In this document: positions 46,067 through 54,415 of the stretch, piece after piece
How positions within the stretch are numbered: position 1 is the first letter of the stretch
Layout: every line of letters starts with the position of its first letter
Assembly (NCBI RefSeq): GCF_040566555.1
Contig: NZ_JBEWYP010000004.1
Location: 62,001 to 126,000 of the forward strand
DNA length: 64,000 nt
DNA from: Sediminicola sp040566555
Lineage (GTDB): Bacteria > Bacteroidota > Bacteroidia > Flavobacteriales > Flavobacteriaceae
Reading direction: 5' to 3'
Position numbers and translations under genes: made by a program
Notes under the pieces: model-generated
The model's database searches: none
What the model was told of the DNA's origin: nothing
What the model saw: only the letters and a program-made list of their open reading frames with translations

Positions 46067-46696
46067 TTAAGAATTGTTGTACTGGTTCATGGTTCGGTAG
46101 ATTCCCGAAAGTACAAATGATTTAATCAAATCTGTGGCCTTGGTGAAGCGTTCCGGTAGCGCTTTTTGCTCATCTTCATTCCATTCTCCCAAAACATAGT
46201 CGACTTGTTTGCCTTGGCCAAAATCGGCCCCGACCCCAAACCTAAATCTGTTGTAATTGGTGGTTTCCAAACTGGTCTGTGTATCCTTTAACCCATTGTG
46301 TCCGCCATCGCTACCTTTGGTCTTTACTCGGATGGTGCCAAAAGGAAGGTTGATGTCATCGGTAATGACCAAGAGATTTTCCAACGGAATTTTTTCCTTC
46401 TCCATCCAGTATTTTATGGCTTTGCCACTACGATTCATATAGGTAGATGGTTTTAAAAGAAGAATGCTTCTGCCTTTTACTTTTAGGGTGGTTACATCCC
46501 CCAACTTTTGGGTCTCAAACGTAAGTCCTTCTGCTTTGGCAGTTTCGTCCAAAATTTTGAAGCCAATATTGTGTCTGGTATTTGCATATTCATCTCCAAT
46601 ATTTCCTAATCCGACAACTAAAAATTTTTTCATGGTATCTGCTTCCTCTAAAAGGGTCTTATTTTTGGTAAAAAAAGATTTAAACAATCCAAACAT
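46067..46696 (-). CDS. pth: Peptidyl-tRNA hydrolase
   Basis: 209 residues from the ATG at 46694-46696 (an internal ATG at 46633 would give the shorter MKKFLVVGLGN start). Pth frees tRNA from stalled peptidyl-tRNA. The catalytic His is in YANTRHNIGF, and the substrate loop KPSTYMNRSGKAI and DDINLPFGTIRVKTKGSDGGHNGLK are present. The extra N-terminal segment MFGLFKSFFTKNKTLL is also seen in some flavobacterial homologues, so the start remains ambiguous. Confidence 0.95.
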   Translation of the reverse strand: MFGLFKSFFTKNKTLLEEADTMKKFLVVGLGNIGDEYANTRHNIGFKILDETAKAEGLTFETQKLGDVTTLKVKGRSILLLKPSTYMNRSGKAIKYWMEKEKIPLENLLVITDDINLPFGTIRVKTKGSDGGHNGLKDTQTSLETTNYNRFRFGVGADFGQGKQVDYVLGEWNEDEQKALPERFTKATDLIKSFVLSGIYRTMNQYNNS

Positions 46697-46724
46697 AGCA
46701 AGGACATGTGAATTTGGTGTAAAA

Positions 46725-46760
46725 ATACAAAAGCATCCCAAGAAATTGGGATGCTTTTAA
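46725..46760 (-). terminator. Intrinsic terminator after the L25 gene
   Basis: Arms of 12 bp, AAAAGCATCCCA and TGGGATGCTTTT, with a 6-nt loop, followed on the minus strand by TTTTGTATTTTT. It lies between the L25 gene and pth, overlapping the pth upstream region. Confidence 0.88.
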
Positions 46761-46777
46761 GTATTGTGTATGAGTTA

Positions 46778-47419
46778 CTATTCTTTAGCCTCAGTAGACG
46801 CTTCAGCAGCTTCTGCTCCTTCAGCAGCTTCTGCTCCTTCTGCTCCTTCTTCTTCGTCCTCATCAATAAGAACGGCGTTACGTGCAGATTTAACCTGTAC
46901 AACCAAAGTTGAGTCTGGGTGCAAAATCGTAAAATCGTCATTTAAAAGGGAAGCAACAGTAATGTAACCACCAATTTTCAATGTAGAGATATCCACATTA
47001 AAGAAATCTGGAAGGTTGTCTGGAAGTGCCTTAATGGCAAGTTTCCTTTTTCTCCACAACAATCTACCACCGTTTCTTACTCCAGGAGAACTTCCTAACA
47101 AGTTAACCGGGATATTCATAGTAACTAGTTTGTCACTGAACAATTGGTAGAAATCTACGTGTAAAATTTTATCGGTTACAGGGTGAAATTGGATATCCTG
47201 CAATACCGCGTTGAATTTTTTTCCACCCAAATCAATCACAGCTGTGTGTGCATTAGGGGTGTACACTATTTCTTTGAATGATAACTCATCTGCTGTAAAG
47301 TGTAATGGCTTATCCCCTCCGTATAACACGCAAGGAACCTTTCCAGCATTACGTAGAGCCTTACTAGCCTTCTTGCCCACGCTTTCTCTTTCTGATCCTT
47401 TAATTGTAATTGACTTCAT
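46778..47419 (-). CDS. rplY: 50S ribosomal protein L25/Ctc family
   Basis: 213 residues of the long (CTC/TL5) form: N-terminal 5S rRNA-binding L25 domain (ITIKGSERESVGKKASKALRNAGKVP, about 1-95), a C-terminal beta-domain (about 96-185), and an acidic alanine/glutamate tail with repeated GAEAAE units. The tail is a coding tandem repeat at 46795-46850. The gene sits 55 nt downstream of prs, a pairing seen in many bacteria. Confidence 0.96.
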   Translation of the reverse strand: MKSITIKGSERESVGKKASKALRNAGKVPCVLYGGDKPLHFTADELSFKEIVYTPNAHTAVIDLGGKKFNAVLQDIQFHPVTDKILHVDFYQLFSDKLVTMNIPVNLLGSSPGVRNGGRLLWRKRKLAIKALPDNLPDFFNVDISTLKIGGYITVASLLNDDFTILHPDSTLVVQVKSARNAVLIDEDEEEGAEGAEAAEGAEAAEASTEAKE

Positions 47420-47456
47420 TATATATATTAATTATTAATTAAATACGCTTTCTTAG

Positions 47457-47475
47457 CCCAGGTGTTTCCTGGGGT
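47457..47475 (-). other. Hairpin between prs and rplY
   Basis: CCCAGG (47457-47462) and CCTGGG (47468-47473) form a 6-bp stem with a 5-nt loop at the prs stop codon. It lacks a T-run, so read-through into rplY is likely; a processing or stability role is only possible. Confidence 0.4.
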
Positions 47476-48416
47476 TACATTAAAAATTTTGAACTTATGG
47501 ATGTGTTCTGGTGTACGCGTTGCATCACATCCGAGAACAATTCTGCACAACTAAGTACATTTACTTTGTTGCTTTCCTTTTTTAAGGGAATTGAGTCGGT
47601 TACTATAAGTTCTAATAGTTGCGACTTCTCTATTTTTTCATATGCATCCCCCGAAAGTAGTGCATGGGTGGTAATTGCCCTTACGCTTAAGGCACCACGT
47701 TCCATCATTAAATCGGCCGCTTTTGTCAAAGTACCTGCGGTATCTACCATATCATCCACTAGGACAACATTTTTTCCCTTTACGTCCCCGATAAGTTCCA
47801 TATGGGATATTACGTTTGCCTTTTCCCTTTGTTTGTAACAGATAACTACATCACATTCCAAGGCTTTGGAATAGGCATAGGCTCTTTTTGACCCGCCCAT
47901 ATCCGGAGAGGCTATCGTCAGATTGTCCAAATTAAGGTTTCTGAGATAGGGCAAAAATAAGGTGGAAGCGAACAAATGATCTACTGGCTTTTCAAAAAAT
48001 CCTTGAATTTGATCGGCGTGAAGGTCCATGGTTATGATCCTAGTCGCACCGGCAACTTCCAACATTTTAGCTACCAATTTTGCTGCAATCGGCACTCTTG
48101 GCTTGTCTTTTCTATCTTGTCTGGCCCAACCAAAATAGGGCATCACCGCTGTGATATGTCTTGCTGAGGCACGCTTGGCCGCATCCAACATCAACAGCAT
48201 TTCCATTAAGTTTTCAGAACTTGGATTCGTAGAGCCTACAATAAAAACCCTTGCCCCTCGTACCGATTCTTCAAACGATGGTTGAAACTCTCCATCACTA
48301 TATCTGGAAAAGATCACTTTTCCCAAATCGGATCCAAATGATTTTGCAATCCTTTCTGCAAGGTTCGTACTTTGTGTACAAGCAAAAATTTTAGGTTCAG
48401 GTACTTGATAGGACAT
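47475..48416 (-). CDS. prs: Ribose-phosphate pyrophosphokinase
   Basis: 313 residues from the ATG at 48414-48416, the usual family length; longer readings would overlap the tRNA promoter. It makes PRPP from ribose-5-phosphate and ATP. Signatures: FACTQSTNLAERIAKS, FSRYSDGEFQPSFEESVRG, a YFGWARQDRKD block with the ATP loop, MDLHADQIQGFFEKP and VLVDDMVDTAGTLTKAA (PRPP loop). Divergent from the tRNA-Leu gene. Confidence 0.96.
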   Translation of the reverse strand: MSYQVPEPKIFACTQSTNLAERIAKSFGSDLGKVIFSRYSDGEFQPSFEESVRGARVFIVGSTNPSSENLMEMLLMLDAAKRASARHITAVMPYFGWARQDRKDKPRVPIAAKLVAKMLEVAGATRIITMDLHADQIQGFFEKPVDHLFASTLFLPYLRNLNLDNLTIASPDMGGSKRAYAYSKALECDVVICYKQREKANVISHMELIGDVKGKNVVLVDDMVDTAGTLTKAADLMMERGALSVRAITTHALLSGDAYEKIEKSQLLELIVTDSIPLKKESNKVNVLSCAELFSDVMQRVHQNTSISSKFLM

Positions 48417-48505
48417 GCTTAAAGTGTTTATTTTCAACGTTTTTATCAAACGAGGTGCAAATTTAGAAATTAATTGTGTTGAGGAGATATAAATATTGAT
48501 TTTTT

Positions 48506-48537
48506 TTGTGTGAAAATGAAAATAATTTCTATTTTTG
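48506..48537 (+). promoter_or_regulatory. Promoter of tRNA-Leu
   Basis: TTG at 48506-48508 and TATTTTTG at 48530-48537, 21 nt apart, match the Bacteroidota -33/-7 consensus. The -7 box ends 13 nt before the mature tRNA. Confidence 0.75.
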
Positions 48538-48550
48538 CAGTCCAAAATTA

Positions 48551-48631
48551 GCCTTGGTGGCGGAATTGGTAGACGCGCTGGATTCAAAATCCAGTGTCTT
48601 TGACGTGTGGGTTCGATTCCCACCCAAGGTA
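48551..48631 (+). tRNA. tRNA-Leu (anticodon CAA)
   Basis: 81-nt class II tRNA. Acceptor arm GCCTTGG pairs with CCAAGGT (first pair G-T), discriminator A at 48631. The anticodon stem CTGGA/TCCAG encloses TTCAAAA, giving anticodon CAA, and the extra arm TGTCTTTGACG is the long form expected for leucine. The T-loop GTTCGATTC is standard. CCA is not encoded. Confidence 0.97.
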
Positions 48632-48632
48632 C

Positions 48633-48667
48633 AAAGCCTCACAGAAATGTGGGGCTTTTGTTTTTTA
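48633..48667 (+). terminator. Terminator after tRNA-Leu
   Basis: An 11-bp stem (48633-48643 with 48648-48658, one G-T pair) capped by a GAAA tetraloop and followed by TGTTTTTT. It starts 2 nt past the tRNA. Confidence 0.92.
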
Positions 48668-48784
48668 AGGCCTTTTCATACTTCCAAAAAGGAGCTTTTT
48701 TGTCAGGATCAACGAACATTTCTTAAGACAATTTTAATAATCTTTATAAGGTCTGGGGCGTATTTTTGTATCCAAAAATTAGTG

Positions 48785-49504
48785 ATGACAAACACAGTTC
48801 TTCATAAAGCCGATACAAGAGGTCACGCCAATCACGGGTGGTTGGAAAGCCACCATACCTTCAGTTTTGCCAATTACCACAATAGGGAGCGCATGAATTT
48901 TGGGGTTCTGCGAGTCTTAAATGATGATGTTGTCGCTGGCGGAATGGGTTTTGGAACCCATCCCCATAGCAATATGGAAATAATTTCCATTCCGTTGGAA
49001 GGGGATTTGCAGCATAAGGATAGCATGGGGAATGTGGCGGTCATTAGCCAGGGAGATGTGCAGGTCTTGAGTGCAGGTACTGGCATTTCCCACTCCGAAC
49101 AAAACAAGAACAAGGATCGTGCCGTTAAATTTTTGCAGATCTGGGTGATGCCAAACAAGCAAAATGTCACCCCTAGGTATGATCAAATTTCCATTGGTGA
49201 TCTTGAAAAAAAGAATGAGCTGTACCAGGTGTTATCACCTAATCCAGAGGATTCAGGAGTTTGGATCCATCAGGATGCTTGGTTTTTCATGGGAAATCTG
49301 GAGGCAGGGGTGTCTCAGGAATATAAAATTCACAAGTCAGGAAATGGGGTCTATGTTTTTATCCTGGATGGAGACGTCACCGTTAATGGGCAGGCCTTGA
49401 ACAAACGGGATGGTTTAGGCGTTTGGGATGTGGACTGCATTCAACTCAAAGCTGATACCGATACCAAGGTTTTGGTTATGGAAGTTCCCATGCAGTTGCC
49501 TTAA
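48785..49504 (+). CDS. Pirin family protein
   Basis: 239 residues from ATG 48785. Bicupin pirin fold: N-terminal motif THPHSNMEIISIPLEGDLQHKDSMG holds the iron-binding His residues (H-x-H ... H) and the Glu, and the second barrel is the C-terminal half (GVYVFILDGDVTVNGQ). Bacterial pirins may act as quercetin dioxygenases or redox-linked regulators; the specific activity is unknown here. Confidence 0.9.
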   Translation: MTNTVLHKADTRGHANHGWLESHHTFSFANYHNRERMNFGVLRVLNDDVVAGGMGFGTHPHSNMEIISIPLEGDLQHKDSMGNVAVISQGDVQVLSAGTGISHSEQNKNKDRAVKFLQIWVMPNKQNVTPRYDQISIGDLEKKNELYQVLSPNPEDSGVWIHQDAWFFMGNLEAGVSQEYKIHKSGNGVYVFILDGDVTVNGQALNKRDGLGVWDVDCIQLKADTDTKVLVMEVPMQLP

Positions 49505-49698
49505 ATTCTGATTTTTTTTCTGAAAGATTATTAAATCTGTGATGCGAGGGAGAAGAAGTCTTAAAATATCACTCCCGCTGTTTTTGTAGTTGGGCAAATT
49601 TCTTAGAGCTGTGATAGTAGATAATAATACTACAATCCACTTAAATGTTCTGATTATTATGTAACTTATTTCATATAAGCGACTTAATATATGGGATC

Positions 49699-51933
49699 AT
49701 GAGTAAAACACTTGCCTCAGCTAAAGCCAATTTTGGTACACTCCCGGTATTTTTAACAGCAATCTCTACTATTTTGGGAGCAGTGATGTTCTTGAGATTT
49801 GGCTTTGCGGTGGGCTCTGTCGGTTTCGCGGGCACTTTAATGATCATCCTTATTGGTCATATGGTAACCATCCCCACTGCCATGGCCCTGGCAGAGATCG
49901 CCACAAATCAAAAAGTGGAAGGGGGAGGTGAATATTTTATCATTTCTCGATCTTTTGGAGTGAATATTGGTGCTGCTATAGGAATTGCCCTCTATTTATC
50001 ACAGGCCATAAGCGTTGCATTTTATGTCATTGCCTTCGCCGAGGCCTTTGAGGCCATTAAACCATGGGTGATTAGCGAGTTTGGTTATGAGCTCTATGAT
50101 AATAGATTGTTTAGTATCCCCGCATTGCTGGTGCTGATTTGGCTTATGGTGACCAAAGGCGCCACTTTGGGGATGAAGGCGCTATATGTGGTCGTCGCAA
50201 TCCTCGCTGTTTCCCTGATTCTATTTTTTATGGGTTCCACCACATATTCTGATGTTTTTGATAGCTCATTGATCTTTAAAGGGGTCACTTCCGATAAAAG
50301 TTTCTTCTATGTATTTGCCATTATATTTCCCGCATTTACGGGAATGACCGCAGGGGTTGGGCTATCTGGGGATTTGCGCGATCCTAAAAAATCCATTCCC
50401 TTGGGAACCCTGGCCGCTACTATTATTGGGATGGTGATTTATGTTTTTATCGCTTATAAACTAGCTAGCTCGGCAAGTCCGGCAGATCTTGTAAACGATC
50501 AATTGGTCATGGGTCAAATAGCCCTTTGGGGGCCTATAATTCCCATTGGTCTTGCGGCAGCTACCATCTCCTCGGCCCTAGGCTCTTTTATGGTGGCCCC
50601 TAGGACCTTGCAGGCCATAGGAGGAGATAAGGTTTTCCATAACAGGTATGTTAACTTTTGGGTATCCAAAGGAGTCAAGAAAACTAACGAGCCTAGAAAT
50701 GCCACAATCCTTACCAGTGGGATCGCCTTAATATTTGTTTTAATGGGAGATGTGAATGCCGTGGCAGAGATTATATCAATGTTTTTTATGGTGACCTATG
50801 GGTCGCTCTGCCTGATTTCCTTTATGCAGCATTTTGCAGCTGATCCATCCTATAGGCCATCGTTTAAATCAAAATGGTACCTATCTCTTTTAGGGGCTAT
50901 CATGTGTGTATATTTGATGTTCAAGATCAATACACCTTATGCCTTTGCGGCCATACTTTTAATGGTGGCGCTATATTTTTACATTTCCTTAAAGAGTGAT
51001 ACCGAAAAGGGCATGGCCAGTATTTTTCAAGGAGTCATCCATCAGTTCAGTAGAACAATTCAAGTCTTCCTTCAGAAATCTGAAAAGGTCAAGGAAGAAG
51101 AAGATTGGCGCCCCGCGGTCCTATGTCTGTCCAAGGACAGTTTTGAAAGGTATAGCGCCCTTGAAATGATGAAATGGATATCGCATCGGTATGGGTTTGG
51201 TACCTACATCCATTTTGAAAAGGCCTATTTTTCCAAAGAGTCCAAAATGAAGGCTGAGGAAAAGTTGAAAAAACTCATCACCATAGCTTCCAACAGTAAA
51301 TCCAACGTTTATTTGGAAACGTTGATATCCCCTTCCAATACCGGGGCAATTATACAGGCAATACAGCAACCAGGAATTTCTGGGCAGCCAAATAATATGA
51401 TGCTCTTTGAGTATAAAAAAGGAGAAATTGATTGGCTTTCCGTTATCGTGGATAATTACAGTGTCCTTAAAACGGCCAAATATGACCTTTGCATATTGGC
51501 GAGTTCGGATAAGGGATTTGGATACAAAAAGGATATTCATGTTTGGATCAGGCAAGCCGATTACGAGAATGCAAATCTTATGATATTGCTGTCCTATATT
51601 ATTTTGGGCCATCCAGATTGGAAAAAGGGGGAGATAAAAATATTTGCCACTTTTCCAAAAGAGAAACTAAAGGAAGAAGAAGAACATCTTATTCAGCTCA
51701 CATCTAGTGGTCGATTGCCCATATCAGCTAAAAACATTCGGGTCATAGCTATGGAGGAAGGTGTAAATATAAAGCAATTGGTAAATGATATTTCTATGGA
51801 TGCGGATTTAACCCTCATAGGCTTCCACGAGGGAATGATAAAATCTGACCAAGGGATTGAAATGTTTGAAGGCTATGATAAGGTTGGGAATATTCTATTC
51901 GTAAATACCTTGACCTCAAAATTCATTGTCTAG
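49699..51933 (+). CDS. SLC12-like amino acid/cation-chloride permease
   Basis: 744 residues: a 12-helix APC-type membrane domain (about 1-440) beginning FGTLPVFLTAISTILGAVMFLRFGFAVGSVGF, with the unwound TM1/TM6 features and GMTAGVGLSGDLRDPKKSIPLGT, closely patterned on Na-K-Cl/K-Cl cotransporters. A C-terminal cytosolic domain of about 290 residues follows (from DWRPAVLCLSK) and resembles the SLC12 C-terminal region. Substrate is not determined; amino acids, potassium or chloride are possible. A UspA-like fold may lie in the tail. Confidence 0.85.
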   Translation: MSKTLASAKANFGTLPVFLTAISTILGAVMFLRFGFAVGSVGFAGTLMIILIGHMVTIPTAMALAEIATNQKVEGGGEYFIISRSFGVNIGAAIGIALYLSQAISVAFYVIAFAEAFEAIKPWVISEFGYELYDNRLFSIPALLVLIWLMVTKGATLGMKALYVVVAILAVSLILFFMGSTTYSDVFDSSLIFKGVTSDKSFFYVFAIIFPAFTGMTAGVGLSGDLRDPKKSIPLGTLAATIIGMVIYVFIAYKLASSASPADLVNDQLVMGQIALWGPIIPIGLAAATISSALGSFMVAPRTLQAIGGDKVFHNRYVNFWVSKGVKKTNEPRNATILTSGIALIFVLMGDVNAVAEIISMFFMVTYGSLCLISFMQHFAADPSYRPSFKSKWYLSLLGAIMCVYLMFKINTPYAFAAILLMVALYFYISLKSDTEKGMASIFQGVIHQFSRTIQVFLQKSEKVKEEEDWRPAVLCLSKDSFERYSALEMMKWISHRYGFGTYIHFEKAYFSKESKMKAEEKLKKLITIASNSKSNVYLETLISPSNTGAIIQAIQQPGISGQPNNMMLFEYKKGEIDWLSVIVDNYSVLKTAKYDLCILASSDKGFGYKKDIHVWIRQADYENANLMILLSYIILGHPDWKKGEIKIFATFPKEKLKEEEEHLIQLTSSGRLPISAKNIRVIAMEEGVNIKQLVNDISMDADLTLIGFHEGMIKSDQGIEMFEGYDKVGNILFVNTLTSKFIV

Positions 51934-52014
51934 CGCTTATTTATTTTCAATTGGATCCCAAAAGAACGTTTTTTTCAAATATACTTGGCGATATTTGCAT
52001 TTTTTGTGACAGGC

Positions 52015-53157
52015 ATGGATGTAAAGGGCAAACAGCGGATTACCTTGAGTATTTATTTTTTTCTTTCGGGCTTCTGCTTTGCAACTTGGGCATCCCGAAT
52101 CCCAACAATTAAAACGAATTTTGATTTTAATGAGGCGGAATTGGGCAGCCTTTTATTGGCCATGCCCATAAGCTCTTTAGTAGGTCTTCCCATTTCCGGA
52201 TGGTTGGTATCCCGATTTGACAGTAGGATTCCTTTGTTGGTCTCTTTCTTCTTTTTTAGTCTTGGACTTACCGCGATTGGGTTGGCTAAAACGCCGTTTA
52301 TGTTAGTAGCTGCGATATGTTTGTTTTCCTTTAGTATGCGCATCCTGAATATCGCTATGAATACCCAGGCTATTACCTTACAAAAGCTGTTCAATAGAAA
52401 AATTAACGGTAGTTTCCATGGTATTTGGAGTACAGGGGGAATAGCTGGCGTAGGCTTCTCTTCTCTTTTGGTGAAACTACAGGTTTCCATGGCGGTCCAT
52501 TTAATGGCGGTATCCCTGGTAGTCTTGTTGGTGGCCATCATGGCCTTTAAGTTGTTATTGCGAAACGATAGATCCCCATATGGCAATAAATTGATCATAG
52601 GGAAACCCGACCCGTTTATTCTTAATTTGGGTATTCTTATCTTTTTCGCGGCACTATGCGAAGGCGGTATGTACGATTGGAGCGGGGTCTATTTCAAAGA
52701 AGTCATTCAAGTAGAAGTATTCACCTTGGGGTACTTGGTATTTATGATTTTTATGGCACTTTCCAGATTTTTTTCAGATTTTATCATAGATCGTATAGGG
52801 GTAGAGAAAACCTATTTGCTCAGTGCCTTAATGATTGTTTTCGGAGTTTTGGTAATTATAGTGTTTCCTTTCTTCTGGCCCGCCATGATAGGGTTCTGTA
52901 TCGTAGGCTTTGGGGCTGCGTCCATTTTTCCAATGACCATGACCTTAGCGGGAACCTCAAAGAAATATTCTGCAGGGATGGTGATTTCAATCATTGGGAC
53001 GTATGGGATATTGGGAATGTTCATAGGTCCTCCACTAATCGGGTACTTGGCCCATGCCTTTGATCTAAGGATATCATTTATCTTGTTTATTTTTGCAGGC
53101 TTGATGCTTATCCCAGTCTCCCAATTGCTTTTTCGGTACCAAAAAAATCAAGAATAA
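52015..53157 (+). CDS. MFS transporter
   Basis: 380 residues from ATG 52015; a TTG 30 nt upstream also opens the frame. Twelve hydrophobic helices are seen, with a conserved loop 2-3 motif (GWLVSRFDSRIPLLV) in the first half and SDFIIDRIGVEKTYLL in the second. The early segment GFCFATWASRIPTIK and NIAMNTQAITLQ match the small fucose/YbjJ-like MFS group, which suggests sugar or drug transport. Substrate unknown. Confidence 0.88.
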   Translation: MDVKGKQRITLSIYFFLSGFCFATWASRIPTIKTNFDFNEAELGSLLLAMPISSLVGLPISGWLVSRFDSRIPLLVSFFFFSLGLTAIGLAKTPFMLVAAICLFSFSMRILNIAMNTQAITLQKLFNRKINGSFHGIWSTGGIAGVGFSSLLVKLQVSMAVHLMAVSLVVLLVAIMAFKLLLRNDRSPYGNKLIIGKPDPFILNLGILIFFAALCEGGMYDWSGVYFKEVIQVEVFTLGYLVFMIFMALSRFFSDFIIDRIGVEKTYLLSALMIVFGVLVIIVFPFFWPAMIGFCIVGFGAASIFPMTMTLAGTSKKYSAGMVISIIGTYGILGMFIGPPLIGYLAHAFDLRISFILFIFAGLMLIPVSQLLFRYQKNQE

Positions 53158-53260
53158 AGGGGTGTAGAATAGGGTAGGTGTCCGTTAAGGCGGATAGGTG
53201 AAGGATTATGCCTTCCACTTGCCTAAAAAATTGTAATTTTCCACAAAGAATTTGATATAC

Positions 53261-53737
53261 ATGCGTAAGTATGGAATTTTATGTCTTCTGTGTATGTTAA
53301 CCGCTTGCGACTGGTTTCCTTCCAAGGAGGTCAGAACCCAAAGGCTGGTGGATCAGGAAATGCAGACCATTGATTGGAATGGGGTGGACCAGTACCCACT
53401 TTTTGAAAATTGTGATGAGGTAGCAAGCATCACAACTCAGAAACAGTGTTTTGAAGCCACTTTGCTGGGACATTTTTCCGCAACCTTGAATGAATTCGAG
53501 TACGAGTTAGAGGGTGATGTACACGATACCGTTCATGTAGATTTTAAGATTGATAAAATGGGGGCTATTTCATTGTTGCATATGGATAAGAATGCCAGGG
53601 TGGAAGATCAAATCCCAGAATTTGAAATAATCATCACAAGAAGTTTGATGACCCTGCCGCCTGTTGCCCCGGCATTAAAAAGAGGTATTCCTGTAAGCAC
53701 TAAATTTAGGATACCCATTGTATTGAACACAAAATAA
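53261..53737 (+). CDS. Lipoprotein, uncharacterised
   Basis: 158 residues from ATG 53261. Lipobox is CMLTACDW with Cys at about residue 16. The middle has NCDEVASITTQKQCFEATLLGHFSATLNEFEYELEG with three cysteines, and the end carries ALKRGIPVSTKFRIPIVL, a pattern like the last strands of TonB C-terminal domains. I do not recognise a functional family with confidence. It lies 3 nt before the ruvC start, so the pair is co-transcribed. Confidence 0.7.
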   Translation: MRKYGILCLLCMLTACDWFPSKEVRTQRLVDQEMQTIDWNGVDQYPLFENCDEVASITTQKQCFEATLLGHFSATLNEFEYELEGDVHDTVHVDFKIDKMGAISLLHMDKNARVEDQIPEFEIIITRSLMTLPPVAPALKRGIPVSTKFRIPIVLNTK

Positions 53738-53741
53738 AATT

Positions 53742-54299
53742 TTGGCGAACGAGAAAATTATATTGGGAATAGACCCGGGGACCACCATTATGGGTTTTGG
53801 CCTGATCAAGGTGGTGAACAAGAAAATGGAGTTCTTACAGATGAACGAACTGTTGCTCCAGAAGTATGACGACCCGTACATCAAACTAAAACTAATTTTT
53901 GAACGCACTATAGAACTCATCGATACGTACCACCCCGATGAAATTGCCATTGAGGCTCCCTTTTTTGGTAAAAACGTACAATCCATGCTCAAATTGGGAA
54001 GGGCCCAAGGGGTAGCTATGGCGGCTGGACTTTCCAGACAAATTCCCATTACAGAATACCTCCCTAAAAAAATTAAAATGGCGATCACCGGAAACGGGAA
54101 CGCCAGTAAGGAGCAAGTTGCCCGAATGCTGCAAAGTACCCTGGGCTTGAAATCCCTCCCTAAAAATTTAGATAGTACGGACGGCCTAGCTGCTGCTGTA
54201 TGCCATTTCTATAATGAGGGAAGGATAGAGATCGGAAAAAGTTATACAGGTTGGGATGCTTTTGTAAAACAGAATGCCAATAAGGTCAAGAAACAGTAA
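53742..54299 (+). CDS. ruvC: Crossover junction endodeoxyribonuclease RuvC
   Basis: 185 residues from a TTG start (53742-53744), which reproduces the usual flavobacterial N-terminus ahead of IILGIDPGTTIMGFG. RuvC cuts Holliday junctions made by RuvAB. Acidic catalytic residues fall in GIDPGT, AIEAPFFGKNVQS, and the C-terminal DSTDGLAAAVCH; the KQ-type contact AITGNGNASKEQVARML is also present. No ruvA or ruvB is nearby. Confidence 0.96.
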   Translation: MANEKIILGIDPGTTIMGFGLIKVVNKKMEFLQMNELLLQKYDDPYIKLKLIFERTIELIDTYHPDEIAIEAPFFGKNVQSMLKLGRAQGVAMAAGLSRQIPITEYLPKKIKMAITGNGNASKEQVARMLQSTLGLKSLPKNLDSTDGLAAAVCHFYNEGRIEIGKSYTGWDAFVKQNANKVKKQ

Positions 54300-54375
54300 A
54301 TCAATAAAAAATAATCAATTAATAATAAAAAAGCTTTAAACCACCAGAATCGGTAGTAAATAATAATAGTGATTT

Positions 54376-54410
54376 TTGCTAATTGCTAATTGCTAATTGC
54401 TAATTGCTAA
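54376..54410 (+). repeat. Five perfect TTGCTAA heptamers abutting hemW
   Basis: TTGCTAA is repeated five times without a mismatch, ending right before ATGAAATGAGC. The real hemW ATG starts at 54416, only 5 nt past the last unit. Because 7 is not a multiple of 3, unit gain or loss would shift spacing of any upstream signal or upstream start, not the coding frame itself. Confidence 0.95.
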
Positions 54411-54415
54411 ATGAA

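Noticed and set aside
46795..46850. Direct repeats in the rplY 3' end as a non-coding repeat
   Set aside because: They are in frame and encode the known acidic Ala/Glu tail of the L25/Ctc family.
48417..48623. N-terminal extension of prs
   Set aside because: It overlaps the antisense of the tRNA and its promoter; the ATG at 48416 gives the usual 313-residue enzyme.
48506..48784. N-terminal extension of the pirin frame
   Set aside because: The extension runs through the tRNA-Leu gene and its terminator; the pirin family starts at the ATG at 48785.
54376..54410. Heptamer array as a CRISPR or iteron set
   Set aside because: Units are 7 nt, contiguous and without spacers; no cas, rep or origin gene is near.
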